Source: CAYJPV01 sp964372095 | GTDB lineage: Bacteria > Acidobacteriota > Vicinamibacteria > Vicinamibacterales > JAKQTR01 | Assembly (NCBI GenBank): GCA_964372095.1 | Contig: CAYJPV010000012.1 | Location: 66,822 to 130,821, forward strand | Direction: 5' to 3' | DNA length: 64,000 nucleotides | Shown: positions 62,251 to 64,000 of the stretch, in pieces | How positions within the stretch are numbered: the stretch's first letter is position 1 | How the letters are laid out: the number at the start of each line of letters is the position of its first letter | Notes under the pieces: model-generated | Seen by the model: the letters and a program-made list of their open reading frames with translations, nothing else | What the model was told of the DNA's origin: nothing | Databases searched by the model: none | Translations under genes and position numbers: made by a program

Positions 62251-63333
62251 ATGATCGCATCCTGGCGGCCGCTGACCCTGGCAGCCGCGCTCAACGTGAC
62301 GATGGTGGTCGCCGCGGCATCGGCGCAGTCGGTGATCGTGGTGCACGCGCCGCCGGGATCGACCATCGATGTCGCGATGAACTCGACGGCGATCGGGTCC
62401 GCGACCGCCGACGCTCAGGGCCGGGCCACGGTGCCCGTGGGCGCCGCGGCGCTGGGGGGCAAACCGTCGACCAACGTGCGACTCTATGTCGACACGTGCG
62501 ACACGCGGCGCCGCGTCGTGCTGGTCGAACCGGGTCTGCCAGCCATCCCCCCGGACGCGTGCGTGCGCCAGGATATCCCGGGGGTCTACCGGATGCTCCC
62601 GGTGTCGACCTTCGTCGTCGAGTTGGGCACGCCCGATCCTTCGGTGCGGCTGCGCCAGGGCGCCGCGCCCGCGGAGTGGTTTGTCGAAGAAGCGGATCGC
62701 CCGAAGAAATCACGCCCGGACGTGACGCCGCAGGCGGGATTCATGCTGTTCGCCGGCGGCGGCGTGGGCATTCTCAACAATGCGATCACGGTCGGCTGCG
62801 GCAACGTCACCGCCTGCGAGGGCGGCACGACCAAGCTGGCTGGCCATGCCGGCGCGACCGTCTGGGCCACAAGGTACCTCGCCATCGAAGGCTCATATGT
62901 GAAGCATGTCGGCGTCTCGGCCGCGGGTTCAGGGACCGGCTACCAGTTCGACCACGACTTCTCGACGCATGTCGCCACGGCGACGTTCAAACTCGGGCTG
63001 CCCCTGAACCGTGCGCGGCCCTACATTCTGGGCGGCGTGAACCACGCGTGGTCTACAACCACCACCTCGCAGACCATCGACGACACGACCGTCACCGTCG
63101 ACACCACGACCACCACCATTCCCGGCGGCTCGCAGACCTTCGAGGGGAAGACCAAGGGATGGGGATGGGTCGCAGGACTGGGGATCGAGATTCCGGTAAC
63201 CCGGATGTGGACGATCTACGGGGAGACGGGCGCGGTCTCGCTCAAGGGCGACGACCCCGACGGCGGCGAGGGCCGCCTCGACGACCGGATCCTGTATGGC
63301 GTCGTGGGTGTGAGAATTCGTCTGGGGAAATAG
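62251..63333 (+). CDS. Outer-membrane beta-barrel protein
   Basis: A 360-residue protein. A signal peptide (LTLAAALNVTMVVAAASAQ) is followed by an N-terminal domain (about 30-150) with a cysteine pair (VDTCDTRRR, DACVRQD). An eight-strand-type barrel from about 155 to 360 contains GFMLFAGGGVGILN, YLAIEGSYVKH, TATFKLGLPLN and RPYILGGVNHAW, and ends YGVVGVRIRLGK. One extracellular loop is threonine-rich (TTTSQTIDDTTVTVDTTTTT). AGGAG 8 bases before the ATG supports the start. It resembles OmpA/OmpW-type barrels in shape, but no named family is certain. Confidence 0.75.
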   Translation: MIASWRPLTLAAALNVTMVVAAASAQSVIVVHAPPGSTIDVAMNSTAIGSATADAQGRATVPVGAAALGGKPSTNVRLYVDTCDTRRRVVLVEPGLPAIPPDACVRQDIPGVYRMLPVSTFVVELGTPDPSVRLRQGAAPAEWFVEEADRPKKSRPDVTPQAGFMLFAGGGVGILNNAITVGCGNVTACEGGTTKLAGHAGATVWATRYLAIEGSYVKHVGVSAAGSGTGYQFDHDFSTHVATATFKLGLPLNRARPYILGGVNHAWSTTTTSQTIDDTTVTVDTTTTTIPGGSQTFEGKTKGWGWVAGLGIEIPVTRMWTIYGETGAVSLKGDDPDGGEGRLDDRILYGVVGVRIRLGK

Positions 63334-63364
63334 TCCGGCAGGGCCCCGCGGAGGGTGCTCGAGG

Positions 63365-63832
63365 CTACCGGCGGCCGACGGCCTCGGCGGTCGGGATCGC
63401 GAGCAGTTCAATCTCGAACACCAGGGTCGCGTTCCCCGGGATCACCCCGTACCGCCCGGCGCCGTAGGCCATGGACGGCGGCACCACCAGTCGCCGAAGG
63501 CCGCCGACCCGCATGCCCACGACGCCCTGCTCCCACCCCTCGATGACGGTCCCGGTGCCCACCACGAACTCAAGCGGTCCTGAGCCCGTCGACGTCGTGA
63601 ACTGCACGCCCTTCTTGTCGGTCTTCGTGCCGTCGTAGAACCAACCGGCGTAGTTCACCGACAGCGTGCTCCCCGTCGCGGCCTGCGGGCCCGTGCCGAC
63701 GCGCACATCCGTCACACTGAACGGCGCGCTGTTGGTCGGCGTCGTGGTGGTGTCGTCACACCCGGACACGAACACCGGCAGCACCAGGCCCACCACACAT
63801 CCGACCACGAACCGAACACCACGCGCCAGCAT
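63365..63832 (-). CDS. FKBP-type peptidyl-prolyl isomerase lipoprotein
   Basis: A 155-residue lipoprotein. The signal peptide ends with a lipobox (LPVFVSGCDD) so Cys24 or so should be acylated. The FKBP domain (about 45-150) contains LSVNYAGWFYDGTK, GTVIEGWEQGVVGMRVGG and the GRYGVIPGNATLVFEIELL end, all normal for FkpA-like isomerases that catalyse proline isomerisation during periplasmic folding. GGAG 8 bases before ATG 63832 supports the start; a longer frame to 63970 runs through repeats and is not used. It converges with the barrel gene. Confidence 0.92.
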   Translation of the reverse strand: MLARGVRFVVGCVVGLVLPVFVSGCDDTTTTPTNSAPFSVTDVRVGTGPQAATGSTLSVNYAGWFYDGTKTDKKGVQFTTSTGSGPLEFVVGTGTVIEGWEQGVVGMRVGGLRRLVVPPSMAYGAGRYGVIPGNATLVFEIELLAIPTAEAVGRR

Positions 63833-63903
63833 CACAGGCTCTCCCGGGAACAGGACAGGAATCTCCCCGATTATGCCACGAAACGGCAGTACCCCATGTC
63901 CCA

Positions 63904-63945
63904 CCCTTCGGCCCTGCTCAGGGTGGCCCTGAGCTTGTCGAAGGG
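63904..63945. repeat. Palindromic repeat element (TTCGACAAGCTCAGG type)
   Basis: Near-perfect hairpin with outer arms CCCTTCG and CGAAGGG, inner arms CTCAGGG and CCCTGAG, and a TGG loop. The sequence matches the widespread intergenic palindrome whose half reads TTCGACAAGCTCAGGG. It lies between heptamer repeats at the end of the window. Confidence 0.8.
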
Positions 63946-64000
63946 CCATGCCCCATGCCCCATGCCCCATGTCCCTTGCCCCTTGCCCCTTGCCCCTTGC
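63946..64000. repeat. 7-bp tandem array (CATGCCC then CTTGCCC), runs off the window
   Basis: Three CATGCCC units and one CATGTCC unit, then about four CTTGCCC units to the window end. It belongs to the same CATGTCC/CATGCCC family as 45705-45730. A related CCCCATGTCCC lies at 63892-63902. Confidence 0.92.

Overview
The window is a GC-rich (roughly two-thirds G+C by eye), gene-dense bacterial chromosome segment. Several traits fit an Acidobacteriota genome, probably of the Vicinamibacteria type, although no rRNA is present to prove it. These are PadR regulators coupled to MacB/FtsX-like orphan permeases, an Oar-type TonB receptor with a carboxypeptidase-like N-terminal domain, abundant glycan hydrolases, and heptamer tandem repeats between genes. 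A run of ten N at 9440-9449 next to a long G run marks a scaffold gap, so gene order across that point is an assembly claim. No tRNA, rRNA, CRISPR array, insertion sequence or prophage was recognised.

Layout. 1-4.6 kb: the 3' end of one ADOP permease, then a PadR regulator with a second ADOP permease. 4.7-9.4 kb: an alpha/beta hydrolase, a secreted protein of unknown function, and a Fur/PerR-like regulator with katG. 9.5-15.8 kb: a Gfo/Idh/MocA oxidoreductase, a GreB-like factor, a GH127 enzyme with a LamG domain, and a uroporphyrinogen-decarboxylase-like protein. 16.4-25.7 kb: a probable uronate-polysaccharide locus, with TonB receptor, KdgF-like cupin and heparinase-type lyase on the minus strand, divergent from a ROK repressor, a short-chain dehydrogenase and a hexuronate-type transporter. 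Twin operator-like palindromes lie between the two arms.

25.7-29.3 kb: a compact KaiC-KaiB-Crp operon preceded by two small helical proteins. 29.4-32.4 kb: soluble transhydrogenase, a free-standing catalase-HPII C-terminal domain protein, a small hydrophilic protein and a receiver-only protein. 32.7-35.8 kb: a PilB/GspE-type ATPase fused to a cyclic-nucleotide-binding domain, overlapping a nucleotide cyclase fused to FHA. 35.8-37.6 kb: an LpxR-like outer-membrane protein and a membrane-anchored thioredoxin. 37.6-45.5 kb: an ArsR-headed operon for a hydrogenase-4-like membrane complex whose large subunit lacks the nickel-binding cysteines. 45.9-50.2 kb: a 1441-residue double CoA-dehydratase activase. 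50.2-57.2 kb: an rRNA-methyltransferase-like protein, a possible nuclease-fold protein, a spermidine-synthase-like protein, a fatty acid desaturase, a DUF1846 protein and a GH29 fucosidase. 57.2-61.5 kb: a subtilase with SIVWGD repeats, coupled to a hybrid histidine kinase. 62.2-64 kb: an outer-membrane barrel protein and an FKBP lipoprotein.

The strongest leads are (1) the cyclic-nucleotide-binding PilB plus cyclase-FHA pair, (2) the KaiBC-Crp operon without KaiA, (3) the nickel-less hydrogenase-4-like complex, and (4) families of 7-bp tandem repeats confined to intergenic DNA, with three different families abutting at 45.6-45.7 kb.
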